DNA from: Clostridium massiliamazoniense
GTDB lineage: Bacteria > Bacillota > Clostridia > Clostridiales > Clostridiaceae
Reading direction: 5' to 3'
Length of the DNA stretch: 64,000 nt
Assembly (NCBI RefSeq): GCF_001403635.1
Contig: NZ_LN879468.1
Coordinates: 992,001 to 1,056,000 of the forward strand
Shown here piece after piece: positions 54,612-64,000 of this stretch. Made by a program: the position numbers and the translations under genes. Numbering within the stretch: position 1 is the first letter of the stretch; each line of letters begins with the position of its first letter. Below the pieces are notes generated by a model. It did not search any database. It had not been told where the DNA came from and was given only the letters and a program-made list of their open reading frames with translations.

Positions 54612-56408
54612 TTAATTTTCTGTAGTATTTTCTTCTTTTATAATTGATATTCCAAGCTCTTCTAATTGATTTTCATCAACTATATTAGGTGCTTCTGTTA
54701 AATAACAGAAAGCATTTTGATTTTTAGGGAATGCTATTACATCTTTAATATTTTCTGTTCCAGCCATGAACATAACCATTCTATCAAGACCAAAAGCTAA
54801 TCCGCCGTGTGGAGGTGGTCCAAATTTGAATGCTTCCATTAAGAATCCAAATCTTTCCCAAGCACTTTCCTTAGTAAATCCTAAAGCTGAGAACATTCTT
54901 TCTTGTAGCTTAGTGTCATGGATTCTTATAGAACCTCCACCTAACTCTTCACCATTTAGAACTAAGTCATAAGCTTTTGCTCTTACTCTTCCTGGATCAC
55001 TCTCTAAGAATTCTAAATCCTCTTCCATTGGCATTGTGAATGGATGGTGAGCTGCTGTATATCTTTCTTCTTCCTCATCATACTCAAGTAATGGGAATTC
55101 TGTTATCCAAGTAAAGTTAAATTCATTTTTATCCTTAACTAAATCAAACTTTCTTGAAAGTTCTAATCTTAATTCTCCAAGACTCTTGAATACTACTGAA
55201 TTCTTATCAGCAACTATTAATATTAAATCTCCAGTTTCAGCATTCATTGTAGTTTTAATAGCTTCTACTTCTTCTTCTTTTAAGAATTTAGCTATTGGTG
55301 ATTTAACACCTTCTTCTTTTAATTGAATCCATGCTAAACCTTTAGCTTTAAATGTTTTAACAAATTCTCCTAATCTGTCTATATCTTTTCTACCCATAGT
55401 AGCTCCACCCTTTAAGCAAAGAGCTCTTACTGAACCACCATTTGATATAGCATCACTAAATACTTTAAAATCAACTGACTTAACAACTTCAGTTAAATCT
55501 GTTATTTCCATTCCGAATCTTAAGTCTGGCTTATCTGAACCGTACTTCTCCATAGCTTCTTTAAATGCCATTCTCTTTATTGGAGTTTTTACATCTACTC
55601 CTAAAACATCTTTAAATACATGTTTTATTAAACCTTCATTCATAGCTATAACATCATCTATTTCAACAAATGACATTTCTAAATCTACTTGAGTAAATTC
55701 TGGTTGTCTATTTGCTCTTAAGTCTTCATCTCTAAAACATTTAACTATTTGGAAGTATCTATCAAATCCTGATACCATTAATAATTGCTTAAATAATTGT
55801 GGTGATTGAGGTAATGCGTAAAACATTCCTGGATAATTTCTTGAAGGTACTAAGTAATCTCTAGCTCCTTCTGGAGTTGATTTTGTTAATATTGGAGTTT
55901 CAACTTCTAAGAAATTATTATTATCTAGATAATCTCTTATAGATTTAGTTAATCTATGTCTTATTTTAAATATTTTTTGCATATCAGGTCTTCTTAAATC
56001 TAAATATCTATATTTTAATCTAATTTGCTCTGATGCATCTAAATCTTCTTTTATATAAATTGGTGGAGTTTCTGATTCTGATAAAATTTTTACACTATCA
56101 GCTATAACTTCAACCATACCTGTTGGTATATTGTTATTTACAGATTCTCTCTTAACAATTTCACCAGTTACAGCAATACAATACTCTGGTCTAATTGATT
56201 TAGCTTTTTCTAAAACTTCTTCACTTAAAGTATCTCTAAATACTATTTGAGCTATTCCTTCTCTATCTCTAAGGTCTATAAATTGAAGACCTCCTAAATT
56301 TCTATTTCTTTGTACCCATCCCATTAAAGTAACAGTATTACCTATGTGTTCTTCTCTAATCTGTCCACACATCATTGAACGTTTTAAACCATTTAAAGTT
56401 TCACTCAT
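54612..56408 (-). CDS. aspS: Aspartyl-tRNA synthetase
   Basis: 598-residue bacterial-type class II enzyme: N-terminal OB anticodon domain, catalytic core with FRDEDLRANRQPEFTQVD (motif 2), GAD insertion and GLDRMVM (motif 3). Size fits the bacterial family. 13 bases after hisS; last gene of the operon. Confidence 0.98.
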   Translation of the reverse strand: MSETLNGLKRSMMCGQIREEHIGNTVTLMGWVQRNRNLGGLQFIDLRDREGIAQIVFRDTLSEEVLEKAKSIRPEYCIAVTGEIVKRESVNNNIPTGMVEVIADSVKILSESETPPIYIKEDLDASEQIRLKYRYLDLRRPDMQKIFKIRHRLTKSIRDYLDNNNFLEVETPILTKSTPEGARDYLVPSRNYPGMFYALPQSPQLFKQLLMVSGFDRYFQIVKCFRDEDLRANRQPEFTQVDLEMSFVEIDDVIAMNEGLIKHVFKDVLGVDVKTPIKRMAFKEAMEKYGSDKPDLRFGMEITDLTEVVKSVDFKVFSDAISNGGSVRALCLKGGATMGRKDIDRLGEFVKTFKAKGLAWIQLKEEGVKSPIAKFLKEEEVEAIKTTMNAETGDLILIVADKNSVVFKSLGELRLELSRKFDLVKDKNEFNFTWITEFPLLEYDEEEERYTAAHHPFTMPMEEDLEFLESDPGRVRAKAYDLVLNGEELGGGSIRIHDTKLQERMFSALGFTKESAWERFGFLMEAFKFGPPPHGGLAFGLDRMVMFMAGTENIKDVIAFPKNQNAFCYLTEAPNIVDENQLEELGISIIKEENTTEN

Positions 56409-56421
56409 TTTAAACTTCCTC

Positions 56422-57675
56422 CTATCTAGCTTTAACTACCTTTGCTATTTCACCTATATTTGATAATTCAACTTCAAAAATTTCTCCATCGCTCATTCTC
56501 TTTATAGCAACTTTATTATTTTCTATTTCAGAATCCCCTATAACAAAGGTATATGCTGCTCCAACTTTATTAGCATATTTCATTTGTGCCTTAACACTTC
56601 TGCTTAAGTGATCTATTTCAGCTTTAACGTTGATTTTTCTTAGCTCATTAACCACTTTCATGGCATTCACTCTAGCCATATCACCCATAGCACCAACATA
56701 AACATCAAATCTATTTGGTTCTTCTATTTCTATTCCATCTTCTTCAAGAGTTAATAAAAGTCTTTCAAGGCCCATAGCAAATCCCATAGCTGGAGTTTTT
56801 GGTCCATCAATTTCTTCTACTAAATAGTCGTATCTTCCACCACCACATATAGTTAATCCATTTTTTATAACTTCAAAAACTGTTTTACTATAGTAGTCAA
56901 GCCCTCTAACTATTTGAGGATCAACAACATATTCTATGCCCATAGCATTTAAATAAGTTTTTAATTTTTCAAAGTGATCTGAACACTCATCACAAATAAA
57001 ATCTAATATAAGGGGAACATCCTTAACTATTTCTTTACAGCTTTTTTCTTTACAATCTATGATTCTCATCGGATTTTTTTCAAATCTTGTTTTACAAGTT
57101 TCACATAATTCATCATATCTTGATTTAAGATACTCTTTTAATGCTTCATTATATTTCTTTCTACAAGTTGGACATCCTAAACTATTTATATTTAAAGATA
57201 AACCTTTAACTCCAAATTCATCAAGAGTTCTCATAACTAAAGAAATAACCTCTGCATCAACAGTTGCTTCTTGTGATCCAAAAACTTCAATTCCATATTG
57301 GTGGAATTGTCTTAGTCTTCCTTTCTGAGCTCTTTCATATCTAAAGCATGGTGTGAAATAAAACATTTTTGTTGGTTGAGCATCTGCATATAAACTATTT
57401 TCAATAAAAGCTCTAACAGCTGGTGCTGTTCCTTCTGGTTTTAATGTAATACTTCTTCCACCTTTATCTTCAAAAGTATACATTTCCTTCTGAACAACAT
57501 CAGTTGTTTCACCAACTCCTCTTTTAAAAAGCTCTGTAGCTTCAAACATAGGTGTTCTTATTTCTCTAATACCATATTCTGCTGAAATTTTTCTTAATTT
57601 ATCCTCAATATATTGCCACTTATAAGCATTACTAGGCAACATATCCTTTGTTCCTTTTTGCGCTTGAATTGCCAT
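56422..57675 (-). CDS. hisS: Histidyl-tRNA synthetase
   Basis: 417-residue class II enzyme. HisRS motifs [13 protein letters not shown] and GGGRYDYL, motif 2 [17 protein letters not shown]-terminal anticodon domain. hisS-aspS pairing is usual in Firmicutes. AGGAGGAATAAG before the ATG. Confidence 0.98.
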   Translation of the reverse strand: MAIQAQKGTKDMLPSNAYKWQYIEDKLRKISAEYGIREIRTPMFEATELFKRGVGETTDVVQKEMYTFEDKGGRSITLKPEGTAPAVRAFIENSLYADAQPTKMFYFTPCFRYERAQKGRLRQFHQYGIEVFGSQEATVDAEVISLVMRTLDEFGVKGLSLNINSLGCPTCRKKYNEALKEYLKSRYDELCETCKTRFEKNPMRIIDCKEKSCKEIVKDVPLILDFICDECSDHFEKLKTYLNAMGIEYVVDPQIVRGLDYYSKTVFEVIKNGLTICGGGRYDYLVEEIDGPKTPAMGFAMGLERLLLTLEEDGIEIEEPNRFDVYVGAMGDMARVNAMKVVNELRKINVKAEIDHLSRSVKAQMKYANKVGAAYTFVIGDSEIENNKVAIKRMSDGEIFEVELSNIGEIAKVVKAR

Positions 57676-57726
57676 TCTTATTCCTCCTATATTAAATTTT
57701 AATTAAATACCACTCTATAATTTAAA

Positions 57727-59169
57727 TTATAAACTATAGAGAGTATCTAAAAGTGCCATTTTTCTTTCTATCATTTCGTCAATTCTATCAATATAGCCTT
57801 TTACATCTTTTACGTTTGCAAATCTCTCGATTCTATTTTTGTTTTCATTTAAGTATACAACCTTTGAGACTGCATCAGCTCCTAATGCTATTATAGTTTG
57901 ACTATCTTCTATCATTTGCATATTATAAAGGCACTCTTTACCTTCTCTTGAGAATCCCACATTCTCCATATTACCAACCATATTTTTTTGTCTATACATG
58001 TAATATGGATTCATATTTAAATCCTTTGCTAAAGTCTTACTCATTTCGTACATTTGATTTAATTCATCTTGCTTTGCTATTTTAACAGTTTTCTTTAAAA
58101 CTAAATTTTCATGTAGCTTTGATGATCTTTTTATAGACATTCCATGTACAGTTAAACTGTCTGGATTTAATTTTTTTATTTCTTCTACAGTTTTCTTTAC
58201 AGAGTCTACACCTTCATTTGGTAAACCTATTATAATATCCATATTTATGTTATCAAATTCTAGCTTTCTTGCCAAATTAAATTTATCAATTACATCTTGA
58301 CTTAAATGCCCTCTACCAATAGATAAAAGAACTTCATCATTCATAGTTTGTGGATTTATTGAAATCCTAGAAACTCCATATCTTTTCATAGATAAAAGTT
58401 TTTCTTCAGTTATTGAATCTGGTCTTCCACATTCAACTGTAAATTCCTTAATATTATTATCCTTAACAAAACTACTATGGATGTGATTCATAACTCTTTC
58501 AAACTGTTCATTATTTACTGCTGTAGGTGTACCACCTCCAAAGTAAACTGTTTCTATGGTTAAGGATTTTTCCTTTACATATTTTTTAATTGCTTCTATT
58601 TCCTTATCTAAGGCATCTAAATAATCCTCTACAGCATTTTTAAATGCTCCTATTGGATTTGCTGCAAAAGAACAATAAGTACATCTAGTTGGACAGAAAG
58701 GCATTCCTACATAAATAGCAATGTTTTTTTCATCTCTATTTACATATTGATTTTCTCTTCTTGCAACTTCCATACATAATTCAGCTTTTTCTTTGCTAGC
58801 TTTATATTTATCATCAAAATATTTTATTACTTCTTCCTCACTCTTACCTTCGTTTAAAAGCTTAAGAGCTATTTTACTTGGTCTTATTCCTACTAAGGTT
58901 CCCCAAGGGTAAAAGTCTTTCAATTTATCTGTTAAATATATAAATATTCCTTTTTTAAGTTCTTCCTTAAAATTTTTCTCTTTATTTATTTCATAAGTAT
59001 ATTCTTTTCCATCCTCTGATATTTTTAAGTAATCTTCACTTATATTTACATCAAAGGTTAACTTATCATTTTCATTAAATTTAATTTCTTCAAATGTATA
59101 AAAAATATTAAACATCTGATAAACGTCATATCTATAATCTAAATTATTTAATCCTATGTTAATATACAT
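57727..59169 (-). CDS. hemZ: Radical SAM protein HemZ
   Basis: 480 residues, HemN-like. Radical SAM cluster motif FCPTRCTYC (CX3CX2C, about residues 156-162), GGGTPTA glycine motif, and HemN C-terminal domain. Annotated as oxygen-independent coproporphyrinogen III dehydrogenase, but related proteins (HemW) are haem chaperones, so its activity is uncertain. Overlaps the MBL gene by 11 bases. Confidence 0.9.
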   Translation of the reverse strand: MYINIGLNNLDYRYDVYQMFNIFYTFEEIKFNENDKLTFDVNISEDYLKISEDGKEYTYEINKEKNFKEELKKGIFIYLTDKLKDFYPWGTLVGIRPSKIALKLLNEGKSEEEVIKYFDDKYKASKEKAELCMEVARRENQYVNRDEKNIAIYVGMPFCPTRCTYCSFAANPIGAFKNAVEDYLDALDKEIEAIKKYVKEKSLTIETVYFGGGTPTAVNNEQFERVMNHIHSSFVKDNNIKEFTVECGRPDSITEEKLLSMKRYGVSRISINPQTMNDEVLLSIGRGHLSQDVIDKFNLARKLEFDNINMDIIIGLPNEGVDSVKKTVEEIKKLNPDSLTVHGMSIKRSSKLHENLVLKKTVKIAKQDELNQMYEMSKTLAKDLNMNPYYMYRQKNMVGNMENVGFSREGKECLYNMQMIEDSQTIIALGADAVSKVVYLNENKNRIERFANVKDVKGYIDRIDEMIERKMALLDTLYSL

Positions 59170-59776
59170 GATTTGCTCCTACCATATATGGGTTTGTCAT
59201 TTTTTCAAGACCTATAGTAGTACTTGGTCCGTGTCCTGGATAAACCATTGTACTCTCATCTAAAACACCAAGCTTATTTTTCACTGACGCAATTAAAAGT
59301 GGTCCATCTCCACCTTCAAAGTCACTTCTCCCTATAGTTCCTTTAAATAAAGTATCACCTGTAATTAAATGTCCATCAACTAAGAAACATATTCCACCTG
59401 GAGTATGACCTGGAGTTTCTATAACTTCTACAACCTTATTTCCTATTGCTATCTTTGAATTTTCATCTACGAAAAATTCTGGTTTACTCATCTTCCCAAA
59501 TATTTCAACCTTACTTTCTATCATATCCCAATCATTTTTATGCATATAAACAGGAACTTTTAAGATGCTTCTTAATTCATCAACACCTGAAACATGGTCA
59601 AAATGTCCATGGGTTAATAATATAGCTCTTGGATTCATTGACATGTCTTTAATAGCAGCAATTACTTTATGAACTTCTCCACCATTATCTACTATAAATC
59701 CGTCTTTTGTTTCCTCATCCATAACTAAATAAGTATTTGATTCATATGCTCCTATAGCTATAGCTTTTATAATCAT
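59159..59776 (-). CDS. MBL-fold metallo-hydrolase (glyoxalase II-like)
   Basis: 205 residues. Two-metal motif THGHFDHVSG (HxHxDH, about 55-62), later His in ETPGHTPG and Asp in ITGDTLF, YPGHGP. Similar small hydrolases act on hydroxyacyl-thiols or persulfides; substrate unknown. Tight coupling with hemZ. Confidence 0.9.
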   Translation of the reverse strand: MIIKAIAIGAYESNTYLVMDEETKDGFIVDNGGEVHKVIAAIKDMSMNPRAILLTHGHFDHVSGVDELRSILKVPVYMHKNDWDMIESKVEIFGKMSKPEFFVDENSKIAIGNKVVEVIETPGHTPGGICFLVDGHLITGDTLFKGTIGRSDFEGGDGPLLIASVKNKLGVLDESTMVYPGHGPSTTIGLEKMTNPYMVGANHVY

Positions 59777-59789
59777 TTAATCACATCCT

Positions 59790-60239
59790 TTAAAAATTCT
59801 TTTTACTTTCTAATAGTAATGTTACTGGTCCATCATTTTCTATAGATACCTTCATATCTGCTCCGAAAATCCCAGTTTCTACTTTTATATCTTCATCTTC
59901 AAAAAGCTTTAAAAATTCCTCATAAAGCTTTTTAGCCTCATCTCCACCTAAAGCCTCCATGAAATTTGGTCTTCTACCTTTTCTACAATCTCCATAAAGG
60001 GTGAATTGAGAAATTATTAAAAGTTCTCCTGAGACATCCTTTATTGATAAATTAAGCTTTTCATCCTCATCTTCAAAAACTCTTAAATTCATAATTTTAT
60101 CTTTTATATATTTAAGGTCTTCTATGGTATCATCCTTACTAATTCCAATTAGAACATTAAATCCCTTATTAATTGCTCCAACTACCTCTCCATTAACTTT
60201 AACACTTGAAGATGAAACTCTTTGAACAACAGCTCTCAA
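59790..60239 (-). CDS. dtd: D-aminoacyl-tRNA deacylase
   Basis: Removes D-amino acids (and Gly) misattached to tRNA. 149 residues beginning (L)RAVVQRVSSSSVKVNGE, with SQFTLYGD and the cross-subunit NDGPVTLLLES motif. Start at the TTG at 60239, 6 bases after GGGAGGG, which restores the canonical M-RAVVQRV start; the ATG at 60257 is part of the ribosome-binding region. Confidence 0.95.
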   Translation of the reverse strand: MRAVVQRVSSSSVKVNGEVVGAINKGFNVLIGISKDDTIEDLKYIKDKIMNLRVFEDEDEKLNLSIKDVSGELLIISQFTLYGDCRKGRRPNFMEALGGDEAKKLYEEFLKLFEDEDIKVETGIFGADMKVSIENDGPVTLLLESKKNF

Positions 60240-60275
60240 AGTTATCCCTCCCTTCATATTACTCTCTCATATATC

Positions 60276-62465
60276 TTAATTCTTTACTCTATATACATCA
60301 AATGTGCCTTTAATTTGTTTAATTTTCTTTATTAATAATTTTAACTTATCTATACTATCTATTTTAACTTTTATATTAACATTAGCTGTATTTTCTTTAC
60401 CGGCTTTAGCATTTAAACTTGTTAAATTAACCTTTGCATCAGTTAAAGCCATCATTAAGTCTGATAAATATCCTAGTCTATCTTCAGCTTTAACCTCAAG
60501 TTCAACAATAAAATCTCCATCAAAGCCATCTAACCATGAAACATTAACAACTTTTTCATTTTTAGTAGCTATGATATTATTAAAGTTATTACAATCTTTT
60601 CTATGTACTGATACGCCTCTTCCTTTTGTAACATAGCCAACAATTTCATCTCCAGGAACAGGGTTACAGCACTTAGCAAATCTAACCATTAGATTTCCCA
60701 CACCTTCTACCTGAACACTTGAACTACCATATTGCTTCTTTTTATTGTTGTTATTCTTTTGATTTTTAATTTTATCATTTATTTCACTTTGAATTTTTTC
60801 ATTTGTCTGTACTGATACTACTTCATCTCTAAGCTTATTTATAGTCATAGAAGCTGATATCATACCTGTTCCTACAGCTGCATAAATATCCTCTATTGTG
60901 TTCAAATTATATCTTTTAACAAACTTATCATACTTTTCGCCTTTTGCTATATCTGCAAAAGTAATGGACTGCTTCTTACATTCTTTTTCTATAAGGTCCT
61001 TGCCCTTTTCAATATTTTCTTCTTTTTTAATCTTTTTAAACCATTGTTTTATTTTACTTCTTGCTTGATTACTCTTTGCAAAATTTAACCAAGCTATATT
61101 AGGGCCTTTAGAATTAGCTGATGTTAATATTTCTACTATTTGCCCTGTTTTCAATGGTTGATCTAAAGATATAATTTTTCCATTAACCTTTGCTCCTACA
61201 CATCTATTTCCTACATCTGTATGAATTCTATAAGCAAAATCTATTGGTGTGGCTCCTGCTGGTAAATTTATAACAACCCCTTTTGGAGTAAATATAAATA
61301 TTTCATCAGAAAATAAATCCATTTTGAAGCCTTCCATAAATTCTTCTGCATCAGAAGCTTCATTTTGCCACTCTAAGATTTCATTTAACCACCCTAATTT
61401 ATTTTCCAAAGAAACATCTTTGTTATCTGTAGAATTATTACCTTCTTTATACTTCCAGTGAGCCGCAATACCGTACTCAGCAGTTTTATGCATTTCAAAA
61501 GTTCTTATTTGAATTTCAAAAGTTTTTCCCTCTTTTCCAATTACAGTGGTATGAAGTGATTGATACATATTTGGTTTTGGCATAGCAATATAATCTTTAA
61601 ATCTACCTGGAATAGGCTTATAGATTGTATGAACAATACCTAGAACTGCATAACAGTCTTTTACTGTATTAACAAGTATTCTAACTGCTGTTAAATCAAA
61701 AATTTGTTCTAAACTCTTATTTTTATTTACCATCTTTCTATATATACTATAAAAATGTTTAGGTCTACCTTCTATATCACACTCTATATTAGCTTTAGCT
61801 AAATTTTCATTTAATTGATCTATTATTTTTGCTATATACTCTTCTCTCTCTACTCTCTTCTCTGCTATTTGATGAACTAAGTCATAATAATCATCTGGAT
61901 GTAGATATCTTAAGCATAAATCTTCAAGCTCCCACTTTATTTTTGACATCCCCAATCTATTAGCTAAAGGGGCAAATATATCTAAAGTTTCTTGAGCTTT
62001 TGATTTTTGTTTATTAGCTGGCATAAACTTTAGAGTTCTCATGTTATGTAGTCTATCAGCTAATTTTATTATTATTACTCTAATATCCTTAGCCATGGCT
62101 AAAAGCATTTTTCTTACATTATCTGCTTGTTGTTCTTCTTTACTTTTATATTTTATTTTTCCAAGTTTTGTTACTCCATCAACAAGATTAGCAACTTCCT
62201 TATTAAACTCCTTTGACACATCATCATAACTATAATGTGTATCCTCTATAACATCGTGAAGAAGACCTGCTATTATAGTATTGCTATCCATGCCTAGTTC
62301 ACTTAATATCATAGCAACATTAACCGGATGCATTATATAAGGTTCTCCAGACTCTCTTTTCTGCTCCTTATGTGCTTCAAAGGCAAAATTATATGCTTTT
62401 TTTATTAACTCTATATCAGCACCTTTTACATTAGCCTCTATTTTTTCAATTAAACTATCTAGCAT
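60276..62465 (-). CDS. rel: Bifunctional (p)ppGpp synthetase/hydrolase Rel
   Basis: 729 residues, stringent-response enzyme. HD hydrolase domain with LLHDVIEDT (about 68-76), synthetase domain with RGRFKDYIAMPKPNMYQSLH-type motif, TGS domain (ITPK-like GVVINLPAGATPIDFAYRIHT), and C-terminal ACT. Both hydrolase and synthetase motifs look intact. GGAGGAGAC before the ATG. A terminator hairpin lies in the apt-rel gap. Confidence 0.98.
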   Translation of the reverse strand: MLDSLIEKIEANVKGADIELIKKAYNFAFEAHKEQKRESGEPYIMHPVNVAMILSELGMDSNTIIAGLLHDVIEDTHYSYDDVSKEFNKEVANLVDGVTKLGKIKYKSKEEQQADNVRKMLLAMAKDIRVIIIKLADRLHNMRTLKFMPANKQKSKAQETLDIFAPLANRLGMSKIKWELEDLCLRYLHPDDYYDLVHQIAEKRVEREEYIAKIIDQLNENLAKANIECDIEGRPKHFYSIYRKMVNKNKSLEQIFDLTAVRILVNTVKDCYAVLGIVHTIYKPIPGRFKDYIAMPKPNMYQSLHTTVIGKEGKTFEIQIRTFEMHKTAEYGIAAHWKYKEGNNSTDNKDVSLENKLGWLNEILEWQNEASDAEEFMEGFKMDLFSDEIFIFTPKGVVINLPAGATPIDFAYRIHTDVGNRCVGAKVNGKIISLDQPLKTGQIVEILTSANSKGPNIAWLNFAKSNQARSKIKQWFKKIKKEENIEKGKDLIEKECKKQSITFADIAKGEKYDKFVKRYNLNTIEDIYAAVGTGMISASMTINKLRDEVVSVQTNEKIQSEINDKIKNQKNNNNKKKQYGSSSVQVEGVGNLMVRFAKCCNPVPGDEIVGYVTKGRGVSVHRKDCNNFNNIIATKNEKVVNVSWLDGFDGDFIVELEVKAEDRLGYLSDLMMALTDAKVNLTSLNAKAGKENTANVNIKVKIDSIDKLKLLIKKIKQIKGTFDVYRVKN

Positions 62466-62495
62466 TAATGTCTCCTCCTTATTAATAAATTCAAT

Positions 62496-62525
62496 TAAAA
62501 TAAAAGCTGGTTAGTTAAAACCAGC
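62496..62525 (-). terminator. Intercistronic terminator between apt and rel
   Basis: Minus strand GCTGGTT, loop TTAACT, AACCAGC followed by TTTTATTTT. It lies inside the operon, so rel must be reached by read-through or by a separate promoter. Confidence 0.8.
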
Positions 62526-62574
62526 CTTAGTATAGTTAATATTATATTATATTTCAATTTCTATTTCAATAATA

Positions 62575-63093
62575 TTAAAACTCATAATCAACTAAAGATT
62601 TAATATCATAGTTTCCTATTTTATTTCTTCCCTCTAAGCCCTTAAGCTCTATAGCAAAAGCCATACCTACAACTTCTCCACCTACAGCTTCAATAAGCTT
62701 TGCAACAGCTCCTATTGTTCCACCTGTAGCTAATAGATCATCTACTATAGCAACTCTTGCACCTTTTTTTATAGCATCTTTATGAATTTCTAGACAGTCT
62801 TTTCCATATTCTAAATCATATTCAACTTTGACAGTATCAGCTGGTAATTTTCCTGGCTTTCTTACAGGTACAAATCCTGCACCTAATGCATAGGCAACTG
62901 GAACTCCAAAAATAAAACCTCTAGCTTCTGGTCCAACTACTACATCTACATTTTTATCTTTAAAGAATTTTGCCATTTCATCAATTGATTCCTTTAAAGC
63001 TTCTCCATCTGCAATTAAAGTAGTAATATCCTTAAAGCTTATTCCCTCTTTAGGAAAATCTTCTATCACTCTTATTTTTTCTTTAAAATCCAT
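62575..63093 (-). CDS. apt: Adenine phosphoribosyltransferase
   Basis: 172 residues; salvages adenine to AMP. PRPP motif [15 protein letters not shown] (about 117-131) and [10 protein letters not shown]. apt-rel coupling is common in Firmicutes. Preceded by GGAGGAATCAAA. Confidence 0.97.
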   Translation of the reverse strand: MDFKEKIRVIEDFPKEGISFKDITTLIADGEALKESIDEMAKFFKDKNVDVVVGPEARGFIFGVPVAYALGAGFVPVRKPGKLPADTVKVEYDLEYGKDCLEIHKDAIKKGARVAIVDDLLATGGTIGAVAKLIEAVGGEVVGMAFAIELKGLEGRNKIGNYDIKSLVDYEF

Positions 63094-63131
63094 TTTGATT
63101 CCTCCAAAATAAAAATCTATTTAAATTTAAT

Positions 63132-63986
63132 TTATAACCTTAAATTTTCATTATGCAAATACTTAGTTATCTGCTCAGCCCTATCCTCATCATCTGTAGT
63201 TAACAGCTCAACAATTATCTTTGCATTGTCTTTTCTACAAACAGCGCTATCCCTCGGGGTAATGGTATCTATTATTTTTTTTATATTTTCATTGCTTATT
63301 GAATCTATGTTATGAAGGTCCTTTATAGCTCTTAATCCTACGTTGTTAGTAGTATCTAAATAGTTCATTCCTTCTTTTAGAATTATTTTATTTTCGCCTA
63401 CATCTCTAATTCCTGCGGCTAATCCACCTACTAAAATTAAGTCTAAATACCTATTTATACTTTTCATATTATAATAAATTGCTATAGCTTGCATAAGTTT
63501 GAAGGTTACGCCACTTTGGCTTATATCCTTATATCTGTAAAGAGATTTCTCTTCACTTGGGTTTATATATATGACATCATATACTGATTTTTTCCTCTTA
63601 TTTTCAGTTACTATTAAATCTATGTTACATTCCCTACAAAATTTCTCGACTTCTTTATCCTTTAACCCAGAACCAACAGTTATTAAAAGCCCCGCTCCTA
63701 AAAATGCAATTTGATTTTTAATAATATCCTCATCTAAATCATAACTGTGATTTTCTTTTTTAGCGATACAATACTCTACATCTGCATTTAAATACTTTAA
63801 AATTAGTAAAAGTGATGATATGCCACAAATGCAATCAACATCATAACCACCATAAATAACTATTTTTTCTCTATTATTTATAGCTTTTACTAATCTACTA
63901 ATGGCTTTATTCATATTTCTTATGTTAAAAGGGTTATAGCCCGATATATAATTGGGGGAATATATACTTTCCCAAACCTTATGCAT
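63132..63986 (-). CDS. RecJ-like DHH-family protein, shortened and lacking DHH residues
   Basis: 284 residues aligning along the whole DHH domain of RecJ (NPFNIRNMNKAISRLVKAINNREKI, then the GENKIILKEGMNYL region) but stopping before DHHA1 and OB domains. Metal sites are altered: GDYDVDG is GGYDVDC, DHH is replaced by ENK (IVTENKRKK), DCG by GSG, and the AD of the fourth site by AG. So catalysis by the usual two-metal mechanism is unlikely. ATG at 63986 follows GGAGGAG, so the N-terminus is complete. It occupies the place where other clostridia have full recJ, ahead of apt-rel. Confidence 0.8.
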   Translation of the reverse strand: MHKVWESIYSPNYISGYNPFNIRNMNKAISRLVKAINNREKIVIYGGYDVDCICGISSLLLILKYLNADVEYCIAKKENHSYDLDEDIIKNQIAFLGAGLLITVGSGLKDKEVEKFCRECNIDLIVTENKRKKSVYDVIYINPSEEKSLYRYKDISQSGVTFKLMQAIAIYYNMKSINRYLDLILVGGLAAGIRDVGENKIILKEGMNYLDTTNNVGLRAIKDLHNIDSISNENIKKIIDTITPRDSAVCRKDNAKIIVELLTTDDEDRAEQITKYLHNENLRL

Positions 63987-64000
63987 AATTAAACTCCTCC

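Overview
The window is a 64 kb piece of a very AT-rich Firmicute chromosome, with strong Shine-Dalgarno sites (GGAGG), frequent TTG and GTG starts, spore genes and anaerobic metabolism. Gene content and protein sequences point to Clostridium, most probably C. perfringens. This is a recognition call, not a database match. Most of the window is ordinary core chromosome. The unusual content lies in decayed genes and a set of dispersed intergenic repeats.

Layout. 1-5.4 kb (minus strand): an rRNA/tRNA 2'-O-methyltransferase cut by the window edge, the KtrAB potassium transporter, and infC-rpmI-rplT with an L20-type leader, an intrinsic terminator and an AUU start codon on infC, followed upstream by ytxC. 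5.5-15.1 kb: a GME-fold protein, a repeat-rich gap, a chemoreceptor, a frameshifted GH18 chitinase, a NUDIX hydrolase and a 1074-residue protein of unknown function. 15.5-15.9 kb: a tRNA-Phe/Gly/Cys operon with a strong promoter. 15.9-25.8 kb: Hsp33, a methyltransferase, an SASP (Ssp4-like), the asd-dapA-dapB operon, cobO, a two-OB-fold protein, a PdaB-like deacetylase, DUF4364 and AI-2E/YtvI-like proteins, and a hemolysin-III protein. 25.8-30.4 kb: valS-folC behind a T-box leader.

30.5-45.9 kb: a TPR protein, a transglutaminase, recX and an M16 peptidase; a two-component system whose kinase has been destroyed by an internal deletion; a K+-dependent membrane pyrophosphatase; a short DUF262 gene; a 46-residue small ORF; a MerR/MATE divergent pair with a classical 19-bp-spacer operator; a ClC channel, ldh, exonuclease III and a lipoprotein cyclophilin. 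46-54.5 kb: an S66 peptidase, an SDR, an M19 dipeptidase, ribokinase, YbaK, glyA, a two-gene ThrE-type exporter and a CsoR-family repressor lacking the usual metal-binding His. 54.6-64 kb: one long minus-strand operon, recJ-like, apt, rel, dtd, an MBL hydrolase, hemZ, hisS and aspS. Its first gene is a shortened RecJ-like protein that has lost the DHH motif.

Main discoveries. (1) A family of about 110-130 bp elements, each with two hairpins whose stems co-vary between copies, at about 3.0, 6.4, 21.5 and 29.9 kb plus weaker relatives. (2) At 6.36-6.86 kb, a nested repeat locus in which one such element interrupts another repeat whose uninterrupted form is at 11.79-11.91 kb, leaving 9-bp direct repeats. 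A second, 256-bp element with 13-bp inverted ends and five tandem hairpins sits in the same unit. (3) A dispersed terminator hairpin built on GGATGTATC/GATACATCC that appears to share ancestry with the ends of that repeat.
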